Assembly (NCBI GenBank): GCA_963170125.1
Contig: CAUJFI010000020.1
Location: 1 to 64,000, forward strand
DNA length: 64,000 nt
Direction of reading: 5' to 3'
Origin: Deinococcota bacterium
GTDB taxonomy: Bacteria > Deinococcota > Deinococci > Deinococcales > Trueperaceae
Shown here piece after piece: positions 42,566-51,589 of the stretch. Within the stretch, counting starts at the first letter, position 1; each line of letters starts with the position of its first letter. The notes under the pieces are model-generated. The model did not search any database. It had not been told where the DNA came from and was given only the letters and a program-made list of their open reading frames with translations. Both the position numbers and the translations under genes were made by a program.

Positions 42566-43918
42566 ATGAAGCAACGCATCACCGCGCTGGTCACCCTGCT
42601 CGTCTTGGGCGCCATGGTGTCACCGGCGTTCTCACAGTCGCTCAGCATCGTCTGCCGCTGCGTGGCCGGTGGCGCCAACGCCAACCAGGTCGCCTGGCTC
42701 AAGGAGTACGTCATCCCGGAGTTCGAGAAAGCGCACGCCGGAGTGAGCGTCACGCTCAACGAGTTCGGCGGCACCGACGACGCCCTGAAGCAGCAGTACG
42801 CCCTCGACCTCTCCGTAGGCAAGGGTAACGACGTCATGGGCTTCGACGGCTTCTGGATCCCCGAGTTCGCCAGCGGCAACCTCCTCAAGCCACTCAACGC
42901 CGTGGCCGGTGCCGCCGTCGACGGCTGGGAAGGCTGGAACCACATCTCCGCCGGCATTCAGAGCATCCTGAGCTACGGCGGCGCGATCTACGGCGTCGCC
43001 AACGGCACCGACGTCCGCATGATCTTCTACCGCAAGGACATCCTCGAGCAGGCCGGCGTCGCCAACGCCGACGCCTGGCAGCCCACATCGTGGGCCGACA
43101 TCACGGACGCCGCCGCCAAGGTCCTGGCCGCCTTCCCGGACAGCGCGCCGCTGCAGATCAACGCGGGCACGAGCGTGGGCGAGGCGACGACCTTGCAGGG
43201 CTACTACATGCTCCTCCTCGGCACGGGCGAAGAGCCGTTCATGGACGGCAAGTGGGTCGTCCGCAGCCAAGGCATCCTCGACACGCTGAACTACTACCGC
43301 GACATCTACGTCGACCACGCCTACGGCTCGCAGCGCGTGCAGCTCGTCAAAGACGGCCGCGACCAGTCGTTCGCCAACTTCCGCGACGGCAAGACGGCCA
43401 TGCTGGTCGAGGGTGACTGGTTCTACCGCTCCGTCACGGCCCCCGGGTCCGATTACGCCGTCGACAACCGCGACGAGATCATGGGCTGGGCCAAGATGCC
43501 GAGCGAGACCCCCGGCTCCGGCATCCGCGGCCAGGACTACGTGAGCGCGTCCGGCGGCACCGGTTGGGTCCTCAACCCCAACACGGCCAACCCGCAGCTC
43601 GCGTGGGAGCTCCTCGCGTTCATGAACAGCAAGGGTGCGCGCGACGTCTGGATGACGTACCAGCCCGGCATCCCGGCCCGCGACGACGTGCCGGTGCCGA
43701 ACAGCGCCTTCCTGACCGACACGGCCGCAGCGCTCCTGCCCCTCACCGTCTCGCGGCCGAACAACGACTACTACGCCAAGGTCTCCGAGCAGATCCAGCT
43801 CATGACCGAGAACGTGGTCTCCGGCCAGATGACCCCGCAGCAGGCGATGGACGCCTACGCCGCGGCCGTCACCGGAATCGTCGGCGCCGACGCGCCCTTC
43901 GACCTGCACGCCCACTAA
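42566..43918 (+). CDS. Family 1 sugar-binding protein of the ABC importer
   Basis: From ATG 42566 (GGAGG upstream) the 450-residue protein has a signal peptide ending near residue 24 (PAFSQ). It has the SBP_bac_1 fold: TLNEFGGTDDALKQQYALDL near 55, GVANGTDVRMIFYRKDIL near 140 and GTGWVLNPNT near 335. It binds an oligosaccharide in the periplasm for the permeases encoded next. A very stable stem-loop follows its stop and probably lets this gene be expressed more than the permeases. Confidence 0.88.
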   Translation: MKQRITALVTLLVLGAMVSPAFSQSLSIVCRCVAGGANANQVAWLKEYVIPEFEKAHAGVSVTLNEFGGTDDALKQQYALDLSVGKGNDVMGFDGFWIPEFASGNLLKPLNAVAGAAVDGWEGWNHISAGIQSILSYGGAIYGVANGTDVRMIFYRKDILEQAGVANADAWQPTSWADITDAAAKVLAAFPDSAPLQINAGTSVGEATTLQGYYMLLLGTGEEPFMDGKWVVRSQGILDTLNYYRDIYVDHAYGSQRVQLVKDGRDQSFANFRDGKTAMLVEGDWFYRSVTAPGSDYAVDNRDEIMGWAKMPSETPGSGIRGQDYVSASGGTGWVLNPNTANPQLAWELLAFMNSKGARDVWMTYQPGIPARDDVPVPNSAFLTDTAAALLPLTVSRPNNDYYAKVSEQIQLMTENVVSGQMTPQQAMDAYAAAVTGIVGADAPFDLHAH

Positions 43919-43933
43919 GTCACGAGATCCCTT

Positions 43934-43965
43934 GGGGGCGGCGCGCTAACTTGCGCGCCGCCCCC
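43934..43965 (+). terminator. Intra-operon stem-loop after the binding-protein gene
   Basis: GGGGGCGGCGCGC pairs perfectly with GCGCGCCGCCCCC (13 bp, 6-base loop) 15 bases after the stop. It lies inside the operon, 18 bases before the permease start, with no T-run. Such elements cause partial termination or protect the upstream mRNA. Confidence 0.7.
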
Positions 43966-43983
43966 GAACGCCAGGAGCGGCTC

Positions 43984-44892
43984 TTGCACCAACGGCGGAC
44001 CATCCTCCCACTGCGTACCGGGCTCCTCTTCCTCGGGCCAGCGGCTCTCTTCATCGGGGCGTTCATACTGCTGCCCTTCTTCTGGATCGCCGGCGTCAGC
44101 TTCACCAACCGGACGCTGACGGGCGCCACGGCCGCGAACCCCCAGTTCGTCGGCCTGCAGAACTATCTCAAGCTGTTCGATCTCTCCACGTTCATGAACC
44201 CGGGCCAGTTCGGCTCGTCGCTCGTCATAACCGGCCAGTTCGTCTTCTGGTCGGCCATCGTCGGGCAGGCCGTCCTCGGCCTCCTGCTCGCCTGGTTCTT
44301 CTACCGCCGTTCCGGGTGGGTGAAGGAGTCGGTCCAGACGCTCGCCATCGTCGCGTGGATCATCCCCGACGTGGTCGTGGCGTTCGCCTGGAACGCGTTC
44401 CTCGACTACGACGGCGGCACGCTGAACTGGCTGTTCGGCCTGGTCGGCCTCCACAAGGTCGACTGGCTCCTCGCCATGCCCCTCCTATCGATCGTCCTGT
44501 TCAACGCCTGGCGGGGCGCCGCCTTCTCCATGCTCCTCTTCTCGTCGGCGCTCGGCTCGATCCCGCCCAGCTACCTGGAGACGGCGGACGTCGCCGGCGC
44601 CGGACCGTGGCAGCGGCTGAAGGACATCATCCTGCCCCTGATCCGCACCCACATCGTCACCGACCTGATCCTCATCACCCTCTGGACGTTCAACACCTTC
44701 GGGCCGTTCCTGCTCACCGGCGGCGGGCCGGCCTTCAAGACGGAGGTCGTCTCCGTGCTCACCTACCGCATGGCGTTCAAGTACTTCGACTTCGGCACGG
44801 GTAGCGCCCTGGGCATGGTCATGATGCTCATCAACCTGGGCTTCGCGCTCGTGTACCTGGGCCTCCTCAGGCGGCAAGGGAGTTCGCGGTGA
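43984..44892 (+). CDS. MalF/UgpA-type sugar ABC permease
   Basis: The 302-residue protein has six membrane helices, beginning LLFLGPAALFIGAFILLPFFW. The EAA loop (ETADVAGAGPWQRLKDIILPLI) lies near 200-222. It partners the next permease. TTG 43984 was chosen because AGGAG lies just upstream and the frame further upstream only shadows the binding-protein gene. Confidence 0.88.
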   Translation: MHQRRTILPLRTGLLFLGPAALFIGAFILLPFFWIAGVSFTNRTLTGATAANPQFVGLQNYLKLFDLSTFMNPGQFGSSLVITGQFVFWSAIVGQAVLGLLLAWFFYRRSGWVKESVQTLAIVAWIIPDVVVAFAWNAFLDYDGGTLNWLFGLVGLHKVDWLLAMPLLSIVLFNAWRGAAFSMLLFSSALGSIPPSYLETADVAGAGPWQRLKDIILPLIRTHIVTDLILITLWTFNTFGPFLLTGGGPAFKTEVVSVLTYRMAFKYFDFGTGSALGMVMMLINLGFALVYLGLLRRQGSSR

Positions 44893-45719
44893 GGGTCGTC
44901 AAGCACGTGCTCGGTCGCGTCGCCTTCTACGTCGTGGCGGCCGTCTTCGCCGCGGTCTTCGCGTTGCCTCTCCTATGGCTCGTGTTCGCGCCGTTCGGCT
45001 CGAGGGCCACGCTCTCCGTCGCGCTCCCGGACCCCTTCACGCTCTCGAACTTCGGCAGGGTCTTCGCGAACACGTTCGCCGTGCGGGCGCTCTTCCAGAA
45101 CAGCATCATCCAGGCCGTAGGGACGATGATCCTCGTGACGCTCCTCGCCACCCTCGCCGCCTACGCGCTCTCGCGCGCGCCCATCCGCGGCCGCGACGTC
45201 CTGAGCTACGGCCTCGTCCTCTTCTCCTCGATCGTGACGGGCACGGCCGCCATGGTGCCCATCTTCCTGCTCATCTTCAACCTGGGCCTGATAGACACGC
45301 ACATGGGCGTGATCCTCGTGTTCACCGGCGGGCTGCTGCCCGCCGCCATCTTCATCATGCGCGACTTCGTCGACTCCATCCCGCGCTCGTACGAGGAGTC
45401 CGCCCTCGTGGCCGGCGCCAGCCCCTGGGGCATGTTCCGCGACATCGCCCTGCCGATCGTGCGCCCGGGGATGATGGTCGTCGGGGTATGGACGTTCGTC
45501 AACGTGTGGGGCGGCTTCCTCGTGCCGTTCATCCTGCTGCGCAGCCCCACCAAGATGCCGGCCGCCGTGGCCATCTACTCCTTCTACACGGAGGGCGGCA
45601 CCCCGATCATCACGCTCACCACGGCCTACGCGCTGCTCTACACGCTGCCCGTGCTGGCCCTCTACCTGTTCGTCAACTGGAAGTACGGTTTCCGCTTCTT
45701 CGGCGGGATCAAGTCATGA
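44889..45719 (+). CDS. MalG/UgpE-type sugar ABC permease
   Basis: The 276-residue protein has six membrane helices, the LPDPFTLSNFGRVF segment typical of MalG, and an EAA loop (EESALVAGASPWGMFRDIALPI) near 162-185. Its GTG start overlaps the first permease stop by 4 bases. Together they form the channel of a CUT1 carbohydrate importer. Confidence 0.9.
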   Translation: MRVVKHVLGRVAFYVVAAVFAAVFALPLLWLVFAPFGSRATLSVALPDPFTLSNFGRVFANTFAVRALFQNSIIQAVGTMILVTLLATLAAYALSRAPIRGRDVLSYGLVLFSSIVTGTAAMVPIFLLIFNLGLIDTHMGVILVFTGGLLPAAIFIMRDFVDSIPRSYEESALVAGASPWGMFRDIALPIVRPGMMVVGVWTFVNVWGGFLVPFILLRSPTKMPAAVAIYSFYTEGGTPIITLTTAYALLYTLPVLALYLFVNWKYGFRFFGGIKS

Positions 45720-45723
45720 GGGG

Positions 45724-46812
45724 TTGAGGACCTTGGCCAACGTCACGTTCAGGTCGATAACGAAACAGTTCGGCGCCTTCACCGCCGTCAACGACGTCTC
45801 CTTCGAGATCGCGGACGGCGAGTTCGTCTGCCTGCTCGGCCCATCGGGGTGCGGCAAGACGACCACGCTCAGGATGATCGCCGGACTCGAGCAACCCACG
45901 AGCGGGCGCATCCTCATCGGAGCGGCCGACGTCACCGAGGCCAAGCCGAAGGAGCGCGACATCGGCATGGTCTTCCAAGACTACGCCCTCTTCCCGCACA
46001 TGACCATCGCGGACAACATCGCCTACCCGTTGAAGGTCCGCGGGGTCGGTCAGGCGGAGCGCCGGAGACGCGCGGCCGAGGTGGCCAAGAACCTCTCGAT
46101 AGACCAGCTCCTGGACCGCCGGCCCGGCCAGATCTCGGGCGGCCAGCAGCAGCGCACCTCGGTCGCTCGTGCCGTGGTGCACAAGCCTAAGGTGTACCTG
46201 TTCGACGAGCCCCTCTCCAACCTCGACGCCAAGCTCCGCCTCGAGGCGCGCAGCTTCCTGAAGCACCTGCAGCGCGAGCTCGGCGTCACCTCGCTCTACG
46301 TCACCCACGACCAGGCCGAGGCCATGGCCATGGCCGACCGCGTCGCGGTCATGGATCGCGGGGAGATCGTCCAGTTCGGGCCGCCCCTCGAGGTCTACCG
46401 GCAGCCCGCCACGACCTTCGTCGCCAACTTCCTCGGGAGCCCGCCCATGAACCTGCTGAGCGTGCGCTACGCGGGCGGCGCCTTCGCGTCCAGCACGTTC
46501 GAACTCGACGCGAGCCCGTTCGCAGGGCGGCTCCGCGACGTGCGTGACGGGAGCGAGCTCACGCTCGGCATCCGCCCCGAGCACGTGCGCATGGGCGGCG
46601 AGGGCGACCGGTGGCGCATCCCCGGGGAGGTCTACGCCGTCGAGCCCCTCGGCCCCGAGTCGCTCGTCACCCTCAGGGTCGCCGGCGCCCTCGTCACGGC
46701 CAGGCTGTTCGGCGACGACCCGCCCACGGCGACCGGCGCGGCCAGCTTCGCGTTCGACCCGGCGCACCTGCACGTGTTCGGGCAGGACGGCCGGCGCCTG
46801 GCCGCGCGATGA
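45724..46812 (+). CDS. MalK/UgpC-type ABC ATPase
   Basis: The 362-residue ATPase has Walker A GPSGCGKTTT near 38, Q-loop VFQDYALFP near 82, signature ISGGQQQR near 137, Walker B VYLFDEPLSNLD and H-loop VTHDQAEAM. A C-terminal TOBE/regulatory domain from about 240 includes LGIRPEHVR. It energises the mannoside importer. Start is TTG 45724, with TTG 45733 as alternative; neither has an ideal ribosome site. Having its own ATPase makes this transporter complete, unlike the peptide importer at 26486-29775. Confidence 0.9.
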   Translation: MRTLANVTFRSITKQFGAFTAVNDVSFEIADGEFVCLLGPSGCGKTTTLRMIAGLEQPTSGRILIGAADVTEAKPKERDIGMVFQDYALFPHMTIADNIAYPLKVRGVGQAERRRRAAEVAKNLSIDQLLDRRPGQISGGQQQRTSVARAVVHKPKVYLFDEPLSNLDAKLRLEARSFLKHLQRELGVTSLYVTHDQAEAMAMADRVAVMDRGEIVQFGPPLEVYRQPATTFVANFLGSPPMNLLSVRYAGGAFASSTFELDASPFAGRLRDVRDGSELTLGIRPEHVRMGGEGDRWRIPGEVYAVEPLGPESLVTLRVAGALVTARLFGDDPPTATGAASFAFDPAHLHVFGQDGRRLAAR

Positions 46813-46867
46813 CCGCGCCTCGCGTGGGGGGCGACCCGGCGACGGCGTTCGAGGTCCCGACGCCGCG

Positions 46868-48391
46868 ATGATCACCTTCGAGGGCCGGGTGACGCCGGTC
46901 ACGCGCGCGGACAGCGTCTACCTCTACCTCCCGTTCGCCGTGCCGGAGGGCGCGGAGCGGATCGACGTGCGCTACGCGTTCGAGGCCGGGAGCATCCTCG
47001 ACCTGGGCCTGCTGGACCCGGAGGCGGGGCCCTTCCCTGCGACGACCGGTTTCAGGGGTTGGAGCGGCAGCGCCAGGCGCGCCGTGTTCGTCAGCGCCAA
47101 GGAGGCCACCCCCGGTTACCTGGCTGGGGAGCTGCAGGCGGGCGGCTGGCAGGTCGTGTTGGGGCTGGCGCTGGTGGCGGACGCGGGCTGCGACTACCGG
47201 GTGGAGGTCGCGGTGACCGCGGCCGTGGACACCGCCGCCGGCGAACCCGTGGTCACTGGTGCGCCGCCGCCAGCCCTCCCGACCACGAGCACTCGCGACG
47301 TGGTCACCCTTGGCACGAGCGTAGCGGCCGACCACCGTGCGGCGCCGCGGCCGGGCCCCGGCTGGTACCGGGGCGACCTGCAGAGCCACACCTACTACAG
47401 CGACGCCCGCGGCTCCATCGCCGACCTCGTGGCCGAGGCGCGGAGCCGGTCGCTGGACTTCCTGGCCGTCACGGACCACAACACGTCGAGCCACCACCGC
47501 GAGCTGGCGGCTTGGAACGCGTCCGACTGGGGCAGCGGCAGCGGCGGGCCCCTGCTGGTGCCCGGGGAGGAAGTGACGACCTACCGCGGCCACGCGAACG
47601 TCTGGGGCGTGAACGGTTGGACCGACTTCCGGCTCGAGCGGCCCGGCGACCTCGAGCGCCTCGTGCGGCACGTGAGCGCCCGCGGCGGGCTCTTCTCCGT
47701 GAACCACCCGAAGGTGACGCCGGGCTGCCTCGGCTGCGACTGGGAGTACGAGGTGCCTGACGGCGCCGCCAGCCTCGAGGCGTGGCAGGGGCCGTGGCTC
47801 ATGCGCAACTGGGACTCCCTGGCGCGCTACGACGCGCTCCTGCGCTCCGAACGCATGCTCACGCTCGTCGGCGGGAGCGACAGGCATCATCCGGGCTACC
47901 CGAACGAGGACCCGCCCGTCTTGCAGGTCGGCTCCCCCACGACCTGGCTGGAGCTGTTCGAGTTGTCCGTTCCCGCCGTCCTCGAGGCCATCCGGACCGG
48001 TCGCGCGTTCGTCAGCGAGTCGCCCGCCGGTCCCTTCCTCGAGCTCGACGTCGGCGGCGTGGGCATGGGCGGGGCCGTCGCGAAGGGCGAGGCCGTGGCG
48101 GCCAGCGCGCGCGTGACGGGCGCGCCGGGCGACATGCTCACCTGGATCGGCAGCGGCGGAGTGCTCAGGGAGGTAGCGATCGAGGGCGACGACTTCACCG
48201 ACGCATGGGCGTGGTCGGCCGAAGGCGCGTACCTACGAGTGGAAGTGGTGGCGCGCGCCTCACTACCCGCCTTGCTCGAGGAGCTGGCGCGCTTCGCGGC
48301 CGCCGGCCGGCTGCCGCCGTACCTGAAGCGCGAGGAGGTCGTGGCGAACCCGTGGCGGCGCGCGCTCTCCAACCCGGTGTACGTGAGGTAG
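46868..48391 (+). CDS. PHP-domain CehA/McbA-family metallohydrolase
   Basis: The 507-residue protein has an N-terminal beta-rich domain (1-165). A PHP domain follows: GDLQSHTYYSD with His174, AVTDHNTSSHH, the SVNHPK motif and GGSDRHHPG. These are the His/Asp ligands of a multi-metal phosphoesterase or hydrolase site. CehA-type enzymes hydrolyse phosphate or carbamate esters. Position at the end of the sugar operon suggests removal of a substituent from the imported glycan. ATG 46868 lies 55 bases after the ATPase stop. Confidence 0.78.
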   Translation: MITFEGRVTPVTRADSVYLYLPFAVPEGAERIDVRYAFEAGSILDLGLLDPEAGPFPATTGFRGWSGSARRAVFVSAKEATPGYLAGELQAGGWQVVLGLALVADAGCDYRVEVAVTAAVDTAAGEPVVTGAPPPALPTTSTRDVVTLGTSVAADHRAAPRPGPGWYRGDLQSHTYYSDARGSIADLVAEARSRSLDFLAVTDHNTSSHHRELAAWNASDWGSGSGGPLLVPGEEVTTYRGHANVWGVNGWTDFRLERPGDLERLVRHVSARGGLFSVNHPKVTPGCLGCDWEYEVPDGAASLEAWQGPWLMRNWDSLARYDALLRSERMLTLVGGSDRHHPGYPNEDPPVLQVGSPTTWLELFELSVPAVLEAIRTGRAFVSESPAGPFLELDVGGVGMGGAVAKGEAVAASARVTGAPGDMLTWIGSGGVLREVAIEGDDFTDAWAWSAEGAYLRVEVVARASLPALLEELARFAAAGRLPPYLKREEVVANPWRRALSNPVYVR

Positions 48392-48433
48392 GGGTGCGCC
48401 TGGGGAGCGGAGTTCAGCTCGCCAGCGAGTAGA

Positions 48434-49693
48434 GTGCTTGAGGTGCCGCACTCGCAGCTGACCGTACCCACGCACGTTGCCCGGCGCTTCGTCCTCGGGA
48501 AGCAAGGCCTTTGGCCGGGCAGGCGCTGGACCGGCGAGGAGGGCACCGAGCGCGCCATGCGCGCCGTCGAGCACTTGCAGCTCGACCCGCTCAACATCAC
48601 CGCTCGCAGCCAGGACCTGATGCTGCACGCGCGGGTCGCTGGTTACGCGCCCGAAGGGTGGCAACGCAAGGCGTACGCCGAGCGCAAGTTCTTCGACTGG
48701 GGCGGCTGGTTGGCGGTGCGCCCCATGGAAGAGCTGCCCTACTTCAGGCGCTACATGATCGACGCCGCCGATCACCCGGTCCACGCCGAGTGGGCCAGGG
48801 AGCATGCGGCCGTGCTCGCCGAGATGCGGGAGGTCGTCAGGGCTCAGGGTCCGGTCTCCAACCGAGACTTCGAGACGGCCGCGCGCGAGCGCGTGAACAG
48901 CTACCGGGGGCGCAAGGACAGCGCCTTGGCGCTCTACCACCTGTGGCGCACGGGCGAGGTGATGATCCACGGTCGCAACCGCTTCGAGCGCAGCTACGAC
49001 CTCACCGAGAGGATCGCGCCGGCCGAGCTCATCTACGAGGCGCCGGCAGACGAGGTCGCGCGCTTCATGATGCTCAAGGGCGTCGCCTTTCACGGTCTGC
49101 GGGATAGCGGCGGCACCTTCCCCGTTCCCGGCGCCCAGACGGTCGGGCCAGCCCGGGCCCTGCTGAACGAGCTGACGGCCGCTGGCGCCCTGCTCGAAGT
49201 GAACCTGGAAGGTCAGCGCGGCAAGCACTACTTGCTCGCTTCCGACTTGCCCCTACTGGAAGAGCTACTGCAGGACCGGGTCCCGGCCGCCTGGCGGCCG
49301 GTGGGTCAGACGACCATGGAGGCCGTCACGTTCCTCGCGCCGCTCGATCCGGTGTCGGCGCGCGGTCGCTCCACCAAGCTGTTCGCTTTCGACTACGTCT
49401 GGGAGGTCTACAAGCCGCTCGACAAGCGCCAGTGGGGCTACTACGTGCTCCCGATCCTATGGGGCGACCGGCTGGTGGCGCGCGCCGACCTGAAGCTCGA
49501 CCGCGCCGGCAACACGCTGCAGGTGCTCGGCTTCTGGCTCGAGGACCCGGCGACCGGCAAGGACGAGGCGTTCGCGCAGGCGTTGGGGCGGGGCTTGGCC
49601 GGCCTGCGGCGCTTCCTGGGCGCCGCCAAGCTCGACGTCTCCGCGGTCCGCCCCGTGGCACTCAGGAACGCGGCGCGCCGCGCCGCGGCCTAG
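48434..49693 (+). CDS. YcaQ/AlkZ-family DNA crosslink glycosylase
   Basis: The 419-residue protein matches the HTH_42/YcaQ family: tandem winged helices with the catalytic QLDPL motif near residue 48 (Q-x-D type). GRKDSALALYHLWRTGEVMIHGRNRFERSYDL and PAFD-like LAPLDPV sequences follow. These enzymes unhook interstrand crosslinks or bulky alkyl adducts from DNA. Start may be GTG 48434 or GTG 48443. Its stop codon overlaps the stop of convergent iolC within the shared CTAG. Confidence 0.8.
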   Translation: MLEVPHSQLTVPTHVARRFVLGKQGLWPGRRWTGEEGTERAMRAVEHLQLDPLNITARSQDLMLHARVAGYAPEGWQRKAYAERKFFDWGGWLAVRPMEELPYFRRYMIDAADHPVHAEWAREHAAVLAEMREVVRAQGPVSNRDFETAARERVNSYRGRKDSALALYHLWRTGEVMIHGRNRFERSYDLTERIAPAELIYEAPADEVARFMMLKGVAFHGLRDSGGTFPVPGAQTVGPARALLNELTAAGALLEVNLEGQRGKHYLLASDLPLLEELLQDRVPAAWRPVGQTTMEAVTFLAPLDPVSARGRSTKLFAFDYVWEVYKPLDKRQWGYYVLPILWGDRLVARADLKLDRAGNTLQVLGFWLEDPATGKDEAFAQALGRGLAGLRRFLGAAKLDVSAVRPVALRNAARRAAA

Positions 49694-50709
49694 AGCCCCC
49701 CGCGCCCGGCCACGAACGCGAGCGCCTCGTCCTCGAAGGCCATGAAGTTCGCGCACCCGTGGCGTGTGACGACGATGGCGCCGCAGGCGTTACCCATGCG
49801 CGCACTCTCGTACCAGTCCCACCCCTTGAGGCGGCCGTAGATGAAGCCGCTCGCGAACGCGTCGCCCGCGCCGAGCACGTTGTGCACCTCGACGGGGAAG
49901 CCGGGCACGTCAGTCACGGTGCCGTCGCGCAGGAAGACGCTCGCGCCCTGCGCGCCGCGCTTCACGACGAGCGCCTGGGGGCCCGACGGCGCGGCGAGGA
50001 GCGCGCGCACGTTGGCCTCCACGTCGCCCTCGATGGTGGGCGCGGAGACCTGCTGGTGCGTGATGCGGACCTGCGCGGCGTCGCTCAGCATGGCCGCGTT
50101 GATCTCCTCCTCCGTGCCCAGCGCGACGTCGACGCTCTGCAGCAGCGCCCGCGCGCAGACGCCGAAGGCGCGGGGGTCGTGCCACTGGTCGGCGCGGAAG
50201 TCGAGGTCGAAGAACACGGTCGCGCCGGACGCCTTGGCGCGCTCGACGGCGAAGAGCGTGGCGCTGCGGCTCGGCTCGCGGCTCAGGCCGGTGCCGGAGA
50301 CCTCCAGAGCGCGTGTGCGCTCCAACGGCGCGGCCAGCACGTCGTCGATGGTGAGCTGCATGTCGGCCGCGTTGTCGCGGTAGAAGACGAGGGGGAAGCG
50401 GTCGGGCGGCTCGATGCCTAGGAGCACGGCGCTGGAACGCGCTCCGGGCTTGCGGGGCAGGAAGCCGACGTCGACGCCCTCGCGCCTCAGGAACGCGAGG
50501 ATGAAGTCGCCGACCTTGTCCTCGCCGACGGCCGTGAGGAGCCCGGTGCGTAGGCCAAGCCGGTTCGCGCCCACGGCGATGTTGGTCGGGCTGCCGCCCA
50601 CGTAGGCGGCGAAGCTCGTGATCTCCTCGAACGGGGCGCCGATGTCGTTGGCGTAGAGGTCGATGGAGGAGCGCCCCATCGTGATGAGGTCGTACTCCTT
50701 GGCGCTCAC
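49690..50709 (-). CDS. iolC: 5-dehydro-2-deoxygluconokinase
   Basis: The 339-residue PfkB-family kinase has GGSPTNIAVGANRLGL near 37-52 and the catalytic NVLGAGDAF near 277-285. ITMGRSSIDLY near the start is typical of IolC. It phosphorylates 5-dehydro-2-deoxy-D-gluconate in myo-inositol breakdown. GTG 50709 overlaps the iolB stop by 4 bases. It is the last gene of the iol operon here; iolJ-type aldolase and iolA are not in the window. Confidence 0.92.
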   Translation of the reverse strand: MSAKEYDLITMGRSSIDLYANDIGAPFEEITSFAAYVGGSPTNIAVGANRLGLRTGLLTAVGEDKVGDFILAFLRREGVDVGFLPRKPGARSSAVLLGIEPPDRFPLVFYRDNAADMQLTIDDVLAAPLERTRALEVSGTGLSREPSRSATLFAVERAKASGATVFFDLDFRADQWHDPRAFGVCARALLQSVDVALGTEEEINAAMLSDAAQVRITHQQVSAPTIEGDVEANVRALLAAPSGPQALVVKRGAQGASVFLRDGTVTDVPGFPVEVHNVLGAGDAFASGFIYGRLKGWDWYESARMGNACGAIVVTRHGCANFMAFEDEALAFVAGRGGL

Positions 50710-51581
50710 GCCTCGCCACCCTCGGACCGGTCGGCCGGCGGCGTCCCGCGTGCCCCGGCGCCCAGCGGCAGCCGCAGGCGCCCGGGGGCGCCCTCCCAGT
50801 TCCCCCGCACCCACGCGAGCTGCGGCTCGTCGCGCGCGACCCACGACGGCGTGTCGCCGGCCAGGAAGTTCAGGTAGTAGCAGTCGTAGCCGGGCGCCGT
50901 GACGACGGGGTGGTACCCCCGGCGCACGATGACCGTGTCGCCGTCCTCGGCCCTCACGACCTCGTCGAGCGAGCGGTCGTCGGTGTAGAGGCGTTGGAGG
51001 GCCCAACCGCCCTTCGGTTGGAAGCGGTAGTGGTAGACCTCCTCGAGGTCCACCTCCTCGGGCGGCGCCTGCACGTCGTGTTTGTGAGGCGGGTAGGAGC
51101 TCCAGTTGCCCGAGGGGGTGTAGACCTCGACGCAGAGGAGCTTCTCGGCGCCGCCCGGGTCGATGACGTGGCTGATCTGGCGCGTGACGTTATGGCCGCC
51201 GCGGATCTCGACCGCGACGTCCTCCGGCGCGATGAAGCGGGGCGGCAGTCGCCCTTCCGCCGGCGCGGTGGCCATGGCGATCTCGACGTCGGTGCTGGCG
51301 AGCACGCGCCACGCGTGGCCCGGCGGCAGGTAGAGGGCGTGGGGCAGGCCGGTGAACACCCCTGCGCGCCCCCGGAAAGCGCGCGCCTCACCCGCCGCTT
51401 CGAGGGTCCCGTCGCCGGACAGCACGACGAGGCAGAGTTCGACGCCGTCGGTGCGACCGGCGAGCGTCGCCCCGGCCGCGGCGCGGCGTGTCTCGAACCC
51501 TAGGTAGTTCCACCCGGCGCGCGCCGGGGTGAGTACCACGCCCGTCGCGCTCGTCGGCTCGTAAGGGACCTTGTGCTCCAT
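50706..51581 (-). CDS. iolB: 5-deoxy-glucuronate isomerase
   Basis: The 291-residue bicupin has the IolB pattern: LGFETRRAAAGATL near 29 and GGHNVTRQISHVI near 129-141. The metal-binding PPHKHDVQAPPEEVDLEEVYHY region near 168-190 and GYHPVVTAPGYD follow. It converts 5-deoxy-glucuronate to 5-dehydro-2-deoxygluconate. It starts at ATG 51581, 8 bases after iolG. The stop overlaps iolC. Confidence 0.92.
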   Translation of the reverse strand: MEHKVPYEPTSATGVVLTPARAGWNYLGFETRRAAAGATLAGRTDGVELCLVVLSGDGTLEAAGEARAFRGRAGVFTGLPHALYLPPGHAWRVLASTDVEIAMATAPAEGRLPPRFIAPEDVAVEIRGGHNVTRQISHVIDPGGAEKLLCVEVYTPSGNWSSYPPHKHDVQAPPEEVDLEEVYHYRFQPKGGWALQRLYTDDRSLDEVVRAEDGDTVIVRRGYHPVVTAPGYDCYYLNFLAGDTPSWVARDEPQLAWVRGNWEGAPGRLRLPLGAGARGTPPADRSEGGEA

Positions 51582-51589
51582 GTTCGCGC

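Noticed and set aside
43564-43983. Upstream extension of the MalF-like permease frame
   Set aside because: It overlaps the binding-protein gene and the stem-loop, and reads as low-complexity; TTG 43984 has a ribosome site and fits the family length.
46694-47890. 398-residue minus-strand frame over the ATPase/PHP genes
   Set aside because: No recognisable motifs; PHP metal ligands are on the other strand.
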